Positions 18,576 to 27,378 of a stretch of 64,000 bases of DNA are shown here, piece by piece. The DNA is from Novosphingobium sp. Lineage in GTDB: Bacteria; Pseudomonadota; Alphaproteobacteria; Sphingomonadales; Sphingomonadaceae. The translations under genes were made by a program, and so were the position numbers. Every line of letters starts with the position of its first letter. Position 1 is the first letter of the stretch. A model generated the notes under the pieces. The model did no database searches. It worked only from the letters and a program-made list of their open reading frames with translations, and was not told the origin of the DNA. The DNA lies in assembly GCF_024642085.1 (NCBI RefSeq), contig NZ_JAHEBV010000006.1:39298-103297 (forward strand), given 5' to 3'.

Positions 18576-19667
18576 GTGGCGCCGCGCAGTCAGGTTCTGA
18601 TCAACGGGCGCTTCTTGACCAAGACCCTCGCCGGAGTCGACCGGACGGCGCAAGAGCTGGTCAGGGCACTGGCCCCGCTAGCGTCGGGCAGGGGCTGGTC
18701 GCTTGTCTGTGCAGTTCCGGCGAACGCTCCTGACGATGCCGAAATCCGGGGCCGGCTGGGTTTGGGCGATGAAAGCCCAATCCTCCGCTCGGTTCTGCGC
18801 GGATACCTGTTTGAACAAGTCGCCTTATCCCGTGCGATGCCAAGCGCAATCCTGCTGAGCCTGTGCAATATGGGCCCGATCCTGCGCCGACGGCAGCTAG
18901 TGATGCTTCACGATGCGCAGGTATTCGACGTGCCGCGAAGCTATCCGCTGGCTTTCCGCCAGGCCTATCGCTTTTTGCAGCCGCGCCTTGCCCGCAGGGC
19001 TGGCGCAGTTGTGACGGTCTCGGAATATTCACGGACACGCCTGCGCGCGAACGGAGTGACGACAGGTGTGCCGGTAGACGTCGTCCATAACGGCACCGAT
19101 CATTTCGGCCGGGTCGAGCCGGATGACGCCATTCTCAATCGCTTCGGGGTGGCGCGAAAAGGCTATGCTTTTGCGCTCGGCCACCCGGCCTCGCACAAGA
19201 ATCTGGGCGTGCTGCTACAAGCATATTCCTGCGCTGACATCACGCTGCCCCCGTTGGTACTGGCAGGCCACGCCCCCGCAGGCCTGGCTGCGGGTGATCA
19301 ATCTGTCATCGCGGTCGGCCGCGTCAGCGATAGGGAATTGAAAGCGCTGTATCAAAATGCGCGAATGTTCCTGTTCCCGTCTTTGACCGAAGGGTTCGGT
19401 TTTCCGGCGCTGGAAGCGATGGCTTGCGGCTGCCCGGTGATTGCAGCAGACGCGGGTGCAATTCCCGAAGTCTCCGGCGCTGCGGCAATTATGGTCGATC
19501 CGGGCAATGTGCGCGCTTGGCGCACGGCAATCATGCGGTTGCACGCGGACGATGAAGAACGGGGGCGGATGATCATTGCCGGAATTGAGCAGGCGAACGA
19601 GTTTACCTGGGACAGAGCCGCAAAGAAATTGGCCGACATTATCGGGCGGCTTCACCAAGCCATTTAA
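18576..19667 (+). CDS. Glycosyltransferase family 4 (GT-B fold)
   Basis: The 363-residue protein starts QVLINGRFLTKTLAGVDRTAQEL and includes VVTVSEYSRTRL and VPVDVVHNGTDHF mid-protein. Its C-terminal nucleotide-sugar site is FLFPSLTEGFGFPALEAMA, carrying the EX7E-type glutamates of GT4 enzymes. Start GTG 18576 is chosen because it gives a family-typical length and sits 21 bases after the previous stop. Longer in-frame extensions run through the preceding glycosyltransferase gene and are spurious. It converges with the GT4 gene at 19685. Confidence 0.82.
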   Translation: MAPRSQVLINGRFLTKTLAGVDRTAQELVRALAPLASGRGWSLVCAVPANAPDDAEIRGRLGLGDESPILRSVLRGYLFEQVALSRAMPSAILLSLCNMGPILRRRQLVMLHDAQVFDVPRSYPLAFRQAYRFLQPRLARRAGAVVTVSEYSRTRLRANGVTTGVPVDVVHNGTDHFGRVEPDDAILNRFGVARKGYAFALGHPASHKNLGVLLQAYSCADITLPPLVLAGHAPAGLAAGDQSVIAVGRVSDRELKALYQNARMFLFPSLTEGFGFPALEAMACGCPVIAADAGAIPEVSGAAAIMVDPGNVRAWRTAIMRLHADDEERGRMIIAGIEQANEFTWDRAAKKLADIIGRLHQAI

Positions 19668-19684
19668 ATGGGGCTTGCCGACAA

Positions 19685-20821
19685 TCAGAGCTGTGTCAGC
19701 GCCTTCATCTTTTCCGCAAAGTGATGCGGAGCAAACTCGCGGGCTCTGGCAATCGAATCGCGCGGATCGAAATCTGGCAGGAAGCGCTCAAGCCGCTCCG
19801 CCGCATCGACCACTGCGCTCGCGCTCTGCTCAGCAAAATAGAGCCCGGTCTGACCATCGATTACACTATCGAGCGCGCCGCCGCGCCCATAGGCGATGAC
19901 CGGGCGGCCCGATGCCATCGCTTCAACCGGGGTGATCCCGAAATCCTCCTCGGCAGTCATCACCAGCGCCTTGCACCGGGCATAAGCCTGTCGCAGCTGG
20001 TTGAAATCCATCCGGTCAACAAAGGTGATATTGGGACCGGCCCTTTTCATTAGCGCGGCAGCCATACCACCTGCGCCGACCATCACCAGCGGCAGTCCCG
20101 AGCGGGTGAAGGCATCGACGGCAATATCAGGGCGCTTGTAAGGGACCAGCTGACCCACCCACAGATAAAAATCGCCGGTTTCGACCGATGGGGTAAACAG
20201 GTTCGTTTGGACCGGCGGATGGATCACTTCGGCATCGCGGCGCCAGACTTTTTCGATCCGTTGCTTCACGAAATTGGAGTTGGCGGCAAAGCGATCAACG
20301 CGCGCGCTGGACGCAAAATCCCATTGCCGCATCCGGTGATACATCGCCGGCATCACGGCACGGGCAAGCAGGTTCGCTTCACCCTTGTACTGGTGATAGT
20401 GATCCCAGATATAGCGCATCGGCGAGTGGCAATAACACACGTGCAGGCTGCCGGGCCGCGTGATCACGCCCTTGGCAGGGCCGGATTCGCTACTGATCAC
20501 CAGATCGTAATCCGACAGATCAAACTCTTCGAGCGCGATCGGCATGAGCGGAAGATAGTATTGGTAGAACCTCCGCGAAAAAGGCAGCCGGTTGATGAAG
20601 CTTGTCGTCACCTTTGCCGCCCTGATGCGCGGCGCCATGCGATCTGCATCAATCACGTGGGTGAACAGGTCCGCCCCGGGATAAAGGTCGAGCAAGTGTT
20701 CGACCACCCGCTCGCCGCCGCGCATCGCAACAAGCCAGTAATGGACAATTGCCACGCGCGGCTCGGAAAACTTCAGTCGCCTGTCCAGCGGCGCATGTGT
20801 GACGCCGGCGGCTTCGATCAC
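19685..20821 (-). CDS. Glycosyltransferase family 4
   Basis: This is a 378-residue GT-B enzyme. Its N-terminal domain shows RVAIVHYWLVAMRGGERVVE, SLHVCYCHSPMRYIWDHY and FAANSNFVKQRIEKVW. The C-terminal domain shows FYLWVGQLVPYKRPDIAVDA and EEDFGITPVEAMASGRPVIA, the EX7E-type motif. The pattern is close to mannosyltransferases of the WbaZ kind, but donor specificity is an inference. The start overlaps the upstream tyrosine-kinase gene by four bases, so it is the third gene of the beta-barrel, Wzc-like, GT4 operon. Confidence 0.85.
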   Translation of the reverse strand: MIEAAGVTHAPLDRRLKFSEPRVAIVHYWLVAMRGGERVVEHLLDLYPGADLFTHVIDADRMAPRIRAAKVTTSFINRLPFSRRFYQYYLPLMPIALEEFDLSDYDLVISSESGPAKGVITRPGSLHVCYCHSPMRYIWDHYHQYKGEANLLARAVMPAMYHRMRQWDFASSARVDRFAANSNFVKQRIEKVWRRDAEVIHPPVQTNLFTPSVETGDFYLWVGQLVPYKRPDIAVDAFTRSGLPLVMVGAGGMAAALMKRAGPNITFVDRMDFNQLRQAYARCKALVMTAEEDFGITPVEAMASGRPVIAYGRGGALDSVIDGQTGLYFAEQSASAVVDAAERLERFLPDFDPRDSIARAREFAPHHFAEKMKALTQL

Positions 20822-22953
20822 GCGTAATACTCGCTGTATTGCTTGTAGTAGTAGGCCGGATCGTAACGACCGAAATAGGCGCGGCGGCGCAGATCAACCT
20901 GATTGAGAGCGATGCCAGCAATCCGAACGTGATCTTCAGGCAGACGGCGCAGCGCAGCCTTGAGCGCGAAGGCCGAAGTCTTGCGCCAATGGGCAGCGAT
21001 GATGGTCGCATCGGCGCGGCTAGCCAGAGTGCGAGTATAAGCTACCGGCAGGACCGGCGGAAGATCGAGCACTATGCGGTCGAACTGGGTGCGCAATTTG
21101 TCGAGAAGTGCGGTAAACTCAGGACCTGACAAGAGGTGCTCGGCATCTTCCGATCCGGGCAGCAGCGGCAATGTCCAAAAAACGTAATCGTCGCTGTGCA
21201 GACTGGTAAAGTTGAGCTTGGCATTGCCCTCGAGCACCTCGATCAGGCCGCTCTGTTTTTCGTCGATATTCAGCAGGCGGCTAATCCCGTGGCGGCGCAA
21301 ATCACAGTCAATCAGGATCGTCTTGAGCCCGCTGGTGGCATAGATGTGCGATAGGCAGCACGAAATAACCGTCTTGCCTTCGCCGGGCAGCGCGGACGTT
21401 ACCGCAACAACCTGAGCGCCCCCGTTCGTCGCCATATCGACCGAGGTACCGAGTGAACGGAACGCCTCCGTAAAGATGGAGAACGGCTCATCGCGCACAG
21501 CCGCCATGGCCCCAACGTGGTTCGAATTGATCGACGAAAGCAGCGGGATCGACGTGAGGAATTGTTCACCAGTCAGGTTTTCGATCTCTTCCGGCGTTGT
21601 CAGGCCCTGGAACATAGCCTCGGCAACGTAGGCCCCCAGTATCCCAAGACCCAAACCGATCACGGCAGCCAAAGCTAGATTTAGCTTCAGGTTGGGGCTG
21701 ATCGGGTTCTTAGGCAAACTTGCCAGGGTCAGGATTACCGCGCTGGGTCGTTCGCTTCCGCGCGCCGCCAGCAGCTGTTTGTAACTGTTGAGATAGGTTT
21801 CATAGATTGCCTGCGATGCTTCCGAATTTCGCTCCAACTCACTCAAACCGACCATCGCTACGTTGTTCTGGGTAAGTTTCGTTTTCGCCCCGCCCAGACT
21901 TGCAGAAAGTGAACCAAGGCGCTGATTCGAAACGTCAGCCTTTGCCTTGAGGTTCGATACGACCCGACCGATTTCGGCCTGGATTTGCTCTCGCACCTGG
22001 TCAAGCTGACTGCGGGTACGGATTAGTTCGGGGTGATTAGGGCCATAGCGCGATGCCATGTTGGCGACTTGTCCGGCAAGTTCGCTTTCCTGGGTCCTCA
22101 GATTTGAAATCACCTGCGAGCCGAGGGCCTCGCCGACATCGTCACCGTTCGATCCGGAACGCAGCTGTGCCAGCGCCGTATTGAGGCGCGCCTGATCTTC
22201 GGCTGCAGAGGCCTTGGCGGCTGCAACCTGCTGGTTGAAGTTCGATATTTCCTGCTCGGTAAGCGAACTGCCCGATGTCGACAGGAGGTTGTTCGCGACA
22301 CGGTATTGTTGCAGCGCTTCGGTATCTTTCTGGGCTTGGGCGCGCAGCGCGCTGAGCTGAACTTCGGTTTCACGACGTGCCTGGTCGTTGCGGTCCTGAT
22401 CGGCATGAAGCTGCCATTGGGTAAACTGCGTGGCAAATGCATTGGCCATCCGTACGGCATCGCCCGGCGATGAAGCGTCATAGGAAATGGACAGCGCATA
22501 GCTTTCGCCGCTTCGCTGGGCACTGACGCGGCGCTGAATGTCTGACAGCAGGTCGTCGCGATCTGACGGCGAAAGTTTGTCGCCAATACCCAGAGCCGTG
22601 ACCACGCGGTCTGCCATGTCGCGCGATTCGATAACCTCGGATTGTGTCTCGACCAGCTGATTGCTGATCGCGGCCTGGCTGTTCTGGGTGGTCGCGGTCT
22701 GCCCGGCCGCACTTGCATCGTTTGTCAGCATTACCGCTGACCGCGCGCGGTAGGTCTTGGGCATAAGCATCGAGGCGACAAGGACGATCGCCATGATCGC
22801 GGCTGTGGTTGCAAGTATCAGCAGGGCATGACGCCGAAAGAACGAAAACGATTCGGTCAGATCCAGGCGATCCTCGCTGGGCATGCGATTGCCGCCCAGG
22901 TGAGCCAGTTCGCGGCTGCTGGTTACAGCAGGCACTGCGCTTTTTTGCGTCAT
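20818..22953 (-). CDS. wzc: Polysaccharide co-polymerase / tyrosine autokinase (Wzc-like)
   Basis: The 711-residue inner-membrane protein controls EPS chain length and export. An N-terminal Wzz domain follows the first membrane helix (LLILATTAAIMAIVLVASML, about residues 40-60). A long coiled-coil region spans about 190-400, with a second helix near 440. The cytoplasmic BY-kinase has Walker A ALPGEGKT (about 522), Walker A' ILIDCDLRR and Walker B IVLDLPPV. The C-terminal tail (YFGRYDPAYYYKQYSEYYA) carries eight tyrosines, the autophosphorylation cluster of this family. Kinase and co-polymerase are fused in one chain. It lies 55 bases after the beta-barrel gene and is coupled to the following GT4 gene. 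Confidence 0.93.
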   Translation of the reverse strand: MTQKSAVPAVTSSRELAHLGGNRMPSEDRLDLTESFSFFRRHALLILATTAAIMAIVLVASMLMPKTYRARSAVMLTNDASAAGQTATTQNSQAAISNQLVETQSEVIESRDMADRVVTALGIGDKLSPSDRDDLLSDIQRRVSAQRSGESYALSISYDASSPGDAVRMANAFATQFTQWQLHADQDRNDQARRETEVQLSALRAQAQKDTEALQQYRVANNLLSTSGSSLTEQEISNFNQQVAAAKASAAEDQARLNTALAQLRSGSNGDDVGEALGSQVISNLRTQESELAGQVANMASRYGPNHPELIRTRSQLDQVREQIQAEIGRVVSNLKAKADVSNQRLGSLSASLGGAKTKLTQNNVAMVGLSELERNSEASQAIYETYLNSYKQLLAARGSERPSAVILTLASLPKNPISPNLKLNLALAAVIGLGLGILGAYVAEAMFQGLTTPEEIENLTGEQFLTSIPLLSSINSNHVGAMAAVRDEPFSIFTEAFRSLGTSVDMATNGGAQVVAVTSALPGEGKTVISCCLSHIYATSGLKTILIDCDLRRHGISRLLNIDEKQSGLIEVLEGNAKLNFTSLHSDDYVFWTLPLLPGSEDAEHLLSGPEFTALLDKLRTQFDRIVLDLPPVLPVAYTRTLASRADATIIAAHWRKTSAFALKAALRRLPEDHVRIAGIALNQVDLRRRAYFGRYDPAYYYKQYSEYYA

Positions 22954-23008
22954 GTCAGGCGTTCTCGTTTGATCGGTGCGTCCGATGGAAAAGGATGGGC
23001 GGTGCGGG

Positions 23009-24310
23009 TCATCCGACGACCTTCACCCCTATACCGGCCGCAAATCCGTTGAACGAGCGGCCGAGCAGGCCACCGTCCTGCTTGCGATACCCGGCATCGA
23101 ATGTGACCCCGATGTTGCGGGTCAACCGGTAAAGCGCGGTTGCATCGACTGCGTAGCGCGAATCCACCCGGCCCAGGCCGCGGTATTCTTCGCGCACATG
23201 GCCGGCCTTTACCCCGACGAGCAATTTCGGCGTAATCAAGTGCTTGGCTTCGAGCGTGAACGAAGTTCGAAAGATTGCCGGAGAATTGATCAACGGGCTG
23301 GGATCCACATTTCGCGATGCTCCGGCAATAAGCTGCCAGGTTGGTCGCGGAAGCCACGAAGCCGTCAAAGCAAAGTTTACCGCATTCAGGTTGCGAAAGG
23401 CGGGGTTGTCGAAACTGCGGTGGATCAGCCCGAAGCCGGCCTCTAGATCGATCAGGCTGGTAACCCTGATCCGTCCTCCGGCCAGGGCGTCGTATCCGGA
23501 CGAGTTCAACTGCCTGGCTGCGGGATCGCGATAAGACAGGCTGCTCAACCGAAAACGCGAATATACCTGGATCCGTGATCCGAGATTGTAAGCCAGACGG
23601 GCAAATGCCGAACGATCGATCACGTTGCGCTGGACCAGCGATACGGGCACGCCCCCAATCGAGGCGTTCTCGTAGTCGGTCTGGCTCAGCTTTCCTCCCA
23701 GCGCGATTTCAAGTTGATGTTCACCGCGCGACACCTCGATCCCGTATTCCTTGCGGTTGAATGCGACCGGACGATCGGTCAGAAACTGGTCTCCTGCGGT
23801 GCCGCGCTGCTCGATGCCGCGCATAAGGACCACTGATGGCCGCACGTCGATCTGGCTCGCCAGCTCCAACAGACCCCTGAGACCCAATTCGCCAGCTTCG
23901 CTGTTTTCACCGGTATTGCTCGCATAGCGGCGCAGATTTGCGGCGCCGAACAATTCAATCTGGTGACGGGAAAAATCGGTCGAAAGGGTGAAGCGCGGCT
24001 GCAAGTCAAATACTGCATCGCTGCGTTTGGGCGCAGCAATGTTGTAAATGTTGCTGTCGTACCTGCCCTCGGCCAAAAGTTCGGGGTAAAGCACCAGCCC
24101 GCCACCAATACGGATGCCATCGGCCTGCACCGGATCAAGCAGGGTTACCGGGGTGGCCACATCGGCCTCCTGCGCAAAGGCAGCCCGTCCGCTTAACGAA
24201 AGGGCGACCAGGGCGACCCGTATCACCCAGCCTGGCGCTGCTTTGCCAGTCCGGCCAGGCCGCGCATCGCCCATCCGGATAATCGCTGCAGCCTGTGACC
24301 GGCTGTCCAT
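23009..24310 (-). CDS. Outer-membrane beta-barrel protein of EPS cluster
   Basis: The 433-residue protein has an N-terminal signal sequence (WVIRVALVALSLSGRAAFA then QEAD, cleavage about residue 48 from ATG 24310). The rest alternates hydrophobic and polar residues with many Tyr/Arg/Asn-rich strands (YDSNIYNIAAPKRSD, RDPAARQLNSSGYDAL). It ends near residue 433 with a barrel-like strand (GFAAGIGVKVVG). It resembles the BBP2-type barrels found beside Wza/Wzc genes and could help move polymer across the outer membrane. Start ATG 24310 sits very close to an AGGGA; ATG 24274 is an alternative that still keeps the signal peptide. It is the first gene of the operon that continues into the Wzc-like kinase. 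Confidence 0.8.
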   Translation of the reverse strand: MDSRSQAAAIIRMGDARPGRTGKAAPGWVIRVALVALSLSGRAAFAQEADVATPVTLLDPVQADGIRIGGGLVLYPELLAEGRYDSNIYNIAAPKRSDAVFDLQPRFTLSTDFSRHQIELFGAANLRRYASNTGENSEAGELGLRGLLELASQIDVRPSVVLMRGIEQRGTAGDQFLTDRPVAFNRKEYGIEVSRGEHQLEIALGGKLSQTDYENASIGGVPVSLVQRNVIDRSAFARLAYNLGSRIQVYSRFRLSSLSYRDPAARQLNSSGYDALAGGRIRVTSLIDLEAGFGLIHRSFDNPAFRNLNAVNFALTASWLPRPTWQLIAGASRNVDPSPLINSPAIFRTSFTLEAKHLITPKLLVGVKAGHVREEYRGLGRVDSRYAVDATALYRLTRNIGVTFDAGYRKQDGGLLGRSFNGFAAGIGVKVVG

Positions 24311-24459
24311 GTCCCTGCTGAACGCCAGCACTATAAGACGCAGCGACGCGAAGATCGTGCCGAGCCAGTTGGCATGGTGAAAACTGCGATTTTGCAACCG
24401 ATCGGCAGGTCGCGCGTTGGCACCTTTGGCCAGCTTGTTCAGGCTATGGCCTTTTCTAT

Positions 24460-24481
24460 CCGAAAGGGGTAAGGAATTACC
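24460..24481 (-). promoter_or_regulatory. Candidate operator: TACCCCTTTCGG motif (copy B) plus inverted repeat
   Basis: The minus strand carries TACCCCTTTCGG (24471-24460), identical over 12 bases to the copy at 17550. It overlaps the inverted repeat GGTAATTCCTTACC (24481-24468). It lies about 150 bases upstream of the beta-barrel/Wzc operon in its direction. The plus-strand face also supplies the AAGGAAT ribosome site of a small ORF. Confidence 0.45.
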
Positions 24482-24485
24482 TATT

Positions 24486-24626
24486 GTGAGTAGCGCAGCG
24501 ACGATGAAGCGGATCGATTCCCACAAGGCGAAGGCCCCTTGGCCGCGGCGCAGCTTTGCTTTGGGCCTGGTTATTGGCCTGCCGCTTTCTGTGGCGGTGT
24601 GGTTGGCAATTTTCTGGCTGATCTGA
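24486..24626 (+). CDS. Small single-span membrane protein (46 aa)
   Basis: Starting at GTG 24486, nine bases after AAGGAAT, this ORF encodes a basic N terminus (KRIDSHKAKAPWPRR) followed by one strong membrane helix (FALGLVIGLPLSVAVWLAIF) and a stop. ATG 24504 would give 40 residues. The positive-inside layout looks designed rather than random. The position between the beta-barrel operon and the initiating transferase suggests a small accessory membrane protein, but no function is known to me. It could still be a chance ORF. Confidence 0.45.
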   Translation: MSSAATMKRIDSHKAKAPWPRRSFALGLVIGLPLSVAVWLAIFWLI

Positions 24627-24641
24627 TTTTGCCTGGGCATC

Positions 24642-25397
24642 TTAGCAGGATCCTTCAGCGCTAAGGACGGCTGGCAAGGTGCCCAGCAGTATGCGGGTAT
24701 CCAAAAGGAAAGAGCGGGACCTGACATAATAGACGTCCGCTGCGACCCTGCGGCGATACGTCGTCATGCTTCGTCCCGATATTTGCCACAATCCGGTCAG
24801 GCCCGGCCTCACACTGAAATAGTGCAGAGCATAACGGCCATAGTGATGCAGCTCCTCACGCACGATCGGTCGCGGGCCGACAAGCGTCATGTCGCCGCGC
24901 AGCACGTTGACGAGCTGCGGAAGCTCATCAAGGCTGGTCGCACGCAATATTCGGCCAAAGGGGGTGACGCGCGGATCGTCAGCCAGCTTGTGATCGCGTT
25001 CCCATTGCTCGCGCAAACCGGGATTGCCGGCAAGAATGCAGGACAGGGTCAATTGCGCATCGTCGCGCATGGTGCGGAACTTGAGACAGTCAAAGGTCGT
25101 GCCGTCACGCCCCAGACGTTTATGCGCAAAAATGACCGGGCCCGTGCTGGTCATCGCAACCATCAGCGCGATGATCAGAAGCAAAGGGGCCAATATTACC
25201 AAAAGGATGATGGAACAGATGATGTCCATCAACCTGCGGACATCCTGCCGGCGTCCTTCGTGCACCACGGCCGACACCATCGCCGGGCGCTCCGTTACCG
25301 TCAGCGCAGCTTCCACGTCCGTCGCCATCGGCATCGCAATCAACGCTTTCGCGCCCTCTGCCTGGTTGTATTCAAGTCCGCCATCAAGCTTTTGCAT
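24642..25397 (-). CDS. Initiating sugar-1-phosphate transferase (bacterial sugar transferase family)
   Basis: The 251-residue monotopic membrane protein contains one hydrophobic segment ([20 protein letters not shown], residues 60-80). The PF02397 signature follows: [39 protein letters not shown], and [17 protein letters not shown]. Enzymes of this family (catalytic domain of WbaP, GumD and similar) transfer a sugar phosphate to undecaprenyl phosphate and start the repeat unit. The short length shows it lacks the four-helix N-terminal region of full WbaP. It is transcribed alone, divergent from the Wza-like gene. Confidence 0.92.
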   Translation of the reverse strand: MQKLDGGLEYNQAEGAKALIAMPMATDVEAALTVTERPAMVSAVVHEGRRQDVRRLMDIICSIILLVILAPLLLIIALMVAMTSTGPVIFAHKRLGRDGTTFDCLKFRTMRDDAQLTLSCILAGNPGLREQWERDHKLADDPRVTPFGRILRATSLDELPQLVNVLRGDMTLVGPRPIVREELHHYGRYALHYFSVRPGLTGLWQISGRSMTTYRRRVAADVYYVRSRSFLLDTRILLGTLPAVLSAEGSC

Positions 25398-25667
25398 CGC
25401 GCTTTCGCTAAGAACCGTCCAAAAAGATGTGCCGCCACGAACACGGTTTCCACGTGTCCCTGTTAGCTTCAGGATTTACGATTTCCGGCCCGGTCACAAC
25501 CGAGCATTGGGCTTATCGGCCGACTACTCGGATGAGTTAATTTATCGTTGCCACGCAGCGGTTTTCACTCATCTGGGTAATAGGACGATGGCCATCGGAG
25601 CCCTATTTTCGAAGTCTGTGCAGTGGCGTGATTCGCCTCGCGCGAACCTGGAACCGGGAGCCAAGTC
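25398..25667. promoter_or_regulatory. Divergent promoter region, sugar transferase / Wza-like gene
   Basis: This 270-base region is less GC-rich than its surroundings near 25530-25580. It contains a partial version of the TACCCC motif (TTACCCAGAT on the minus strand around 25580-25571) facing the sugar transferase. No convincing promoter hexamers could be fixed. Confidence 0.3.
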
Positions 25668-26264
25668 ATGTCGCATGCAAGAACCAGACTATTCGCTGCG
25701 CTGGCGGCGACAGCGCTGGGCACCGCAGGTTTGCTGAGCGGACCGCTGGCAGCGCGAGAGCCCACTCTTCTGGCGTCACAGCTGAACCATGATTTTGCAG
25801 TCGGTTACCGGGTCGCTGCCGGTGACAAGTTGAAAATTACCGTTTTCGATGAAGCAGCGCTGACCGGCGAATATCAGATTGGCGGAGCCGGCGAACTAGC
25901 AATGCCGCTCATTGATCCGATCGCGGCCCAGGGCCTGACGCCAAAAGAAGTGGCGGCAGCCATTGCGGCAAAATTGCAGGCAGGCGGCTATGTGCTGGTC
26001 CCGCGGGTGACGGCAGAGGTCGTCATCAACCGCCCGTTCTATATCCTAGGCGAGGTCAAACTGCCGGGCGAATATCCGTACAGCGGTGACATGACCTTTG
26101 AACAGTCCGTCGCGCGGGCTGGCGGTTTCACCCCGCGGGCGAACCGTTCGACGATCCTGCTGCGCCGGCAAAATTGGGCGAGCGCACAGAGGGTCAAACT
26201 GGATGGACCGTCGCTGAAGATAGCCCCGGGCGACACCATCACCGTGCGCGAGTCGTTTTTCTGA
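25668..26264 (+). CDS. Polysaccharide export protein, Wza-like with SLBB domain
   Basis: This is a 198-residue periplasmic/outer-membrane protein. It has a signal sequence (LFAALAATALGTAGLLSGPLAA) without a clear lipobox Cys. A Poly_export domain follows (YRVAAGDKLKITVFDEAALTGEYQIG, about residues 45-125) and then one SLBB domain (FYILGEVKLPGEYPYSGDMT). Such proteins form the outer-membrane exit for Wzx/Wzy polymers. It is shorter than E. coli Wza and lacks the C-terminal membrane helix, as is common in alphaproteobacterial homologues. ATG 25668 follows GGAGCCAAGTC. The neighbouring beta-barrel protein may supply the outer-membrane passage. Confidence 0.92.
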   Translation: MSHARTRLFAALAATALGTAGLLSGPLAAREPTLLASQLNHDFAVGYRVAAGDKLKITVFDEAALTGEYQIGGAGELAMPLIDPIAAQGLTPKEVAAAIAAKLQAGGYVLVPRVTAEVVINRPFYILGEVKLPGEYPYSGDMTFEQSVARAGGFTPRANRSTILLRRQNWASAQRVKLDGPSLKIAPGDTITVRESFF

Positions 26265-26511
26265 AGGCTTACGCAAGCGCTCCTTTGAACCGCTGGCAGG
26301 CGCTGCCGAAACAAGAAATCCACATCATTTTGTACCGTTCTGGGTCGGTGAGCCCCGGCACGCCGTTAGACGTGTTGATTAATCCGTTAGGTTGAGGCAG
26401 CTTACAGTTCTGACCCCAAGTCAGTGAGTCGCACCCGTCTCGTTGAAAGCCATAAGGCTCTGCAAGACCAAGATAAATCAGGGGAGCGACAATTGATTTC
26501 AGGGGATGATC
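26265..26511. other. Intergenic region upstream of LuxR-type regulator
   Basis: This is 247 bases without a supportable ORF. It contains a short inverted repeat CTGACCCCAAGTCAG near 26410-26424, a possible autoregulatory site, and an AGGGG ribosome site directly before the regulator. Confidence 0.35.
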
Positions 26512-27168
26512 ATGTGCAATCAGGTACAAATTCTTAGTTCCAGCGACATATCACGCGAAGGACTGGCGCATTTCCTGCGCAGCGACGGATTCGAGATCCT
26601 CGCTTCTGGTCGCGTAGCTGGCGATGTTTCTTCTACCGAGAAAAGTTTTCTTGTCGTGGTCGACGAACCCGACACGACTCTGCAATCGGAAACTGTGGGT
26701 GAAATAAAGGCCAATTCAGCCTCTGCCATGCCCGTGGTTCTGGCCGAGCGGTTCGACCTCAACTCCATGACCGAATGCTTTATGGCGGGCGCACAGGGTT
26801 ACATTGTCAAGTCGATCCGGTCACAGCCGCTTGTTACCGCGCTGCGCCTCGCGGCCCAGGGCGAACGCGTCATGCCGTCCGATCTTGTTGATGCGCTTGA
26901 TTTCCGGTCGGCCTCCAAGGTTAGCCAAGCCCGATCGTCGAGCGAGATGAACGCTGCCAACCTGTCACCGCGTGAGCGCGATGTGCTGTGCTGCCTGATG
27001 GCAGGTTATCCCAACAAGACCATCGCGCGGCAGCTCGACGTATGCGAAGCGACGGTCAAGGTTCACGTCAAAGCGATCCTTCGCAAGCTCAAGGTACGCA
27101 ACCGCACCCAGGCGGCTATCTGGGCCAGCTCGAACGGCATGATCGAGGCGGCTGGCGAAAGCCATTGA
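26512..27168 (+). CDS. LuxR/NarL-type regulator with degenerate receiver
   Basis: The 218-residue protein has an N-terminal receiver-like domain (1-120) and a C-terminal LuxR HTH (about 150-210; LSPRERDVLCCLMAGYPNKT, ATVKVHVKAILRKL). The receiver keeps an Asp (VVVDEPD) and the Lys of GYIVKSI. The acidic pair that binds Mg2+ is replaced by serines (ILSSSD) and the Thr/Ser switch position is Ala (VVLAER), so classical phosphorylation is doubtful. ATG 26512 is preferred because AGGGG is seven bases away; ATG 26506 abuts it. It closes the EPS locus and is the obvious candidate for reading the recurrent TACCCC motif, which is inference. Confidence 0.82.
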   Translation: MCNQVQILSSSDISREGLAHFLRSDGFEILASGRVAGDVSSTEKSFLVVVDEPDTTLQSETVGEIKANSASAMPVVLAERFDLNSMTECFMAGAQGYIVKSIRSQPLVTALRLAAQGERVMPSDLVDALDFRSASKVSQARSSSEMNAANLSPRERDVLCCLMAGYPNKTIARQLDVCEATVKVHVKAILRKLKVRNRTQAAIWASSNGMIEAAGESH

Positions 27169-27378
27169 TTGGCACGGCAGATTTCTGGGGAACGCGGGAC
27201 AGCTGATCTGCAGCTGACGTTTTATTCTCTTCTGGCCGCTCCCTCATGCCAGACCAAGCCTTGGCCGGCGCAGAGCAGCCCATTTCCCGCCTTGCCCGCC
27301 TGCGATTGCATCGCAAAGACGTAGCCGGCGGACAAGCGGCAGGCGGCCGCTTGATTGCAGCCAGCTAACAGCCCAGCG

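Noticed and set aside
24311..24727. Longer N terminus for the beta-barrel protein
   Set aside because: The extension would place the signal peptide about 150 residues inside the protein and runs through the operator and the small ORF.
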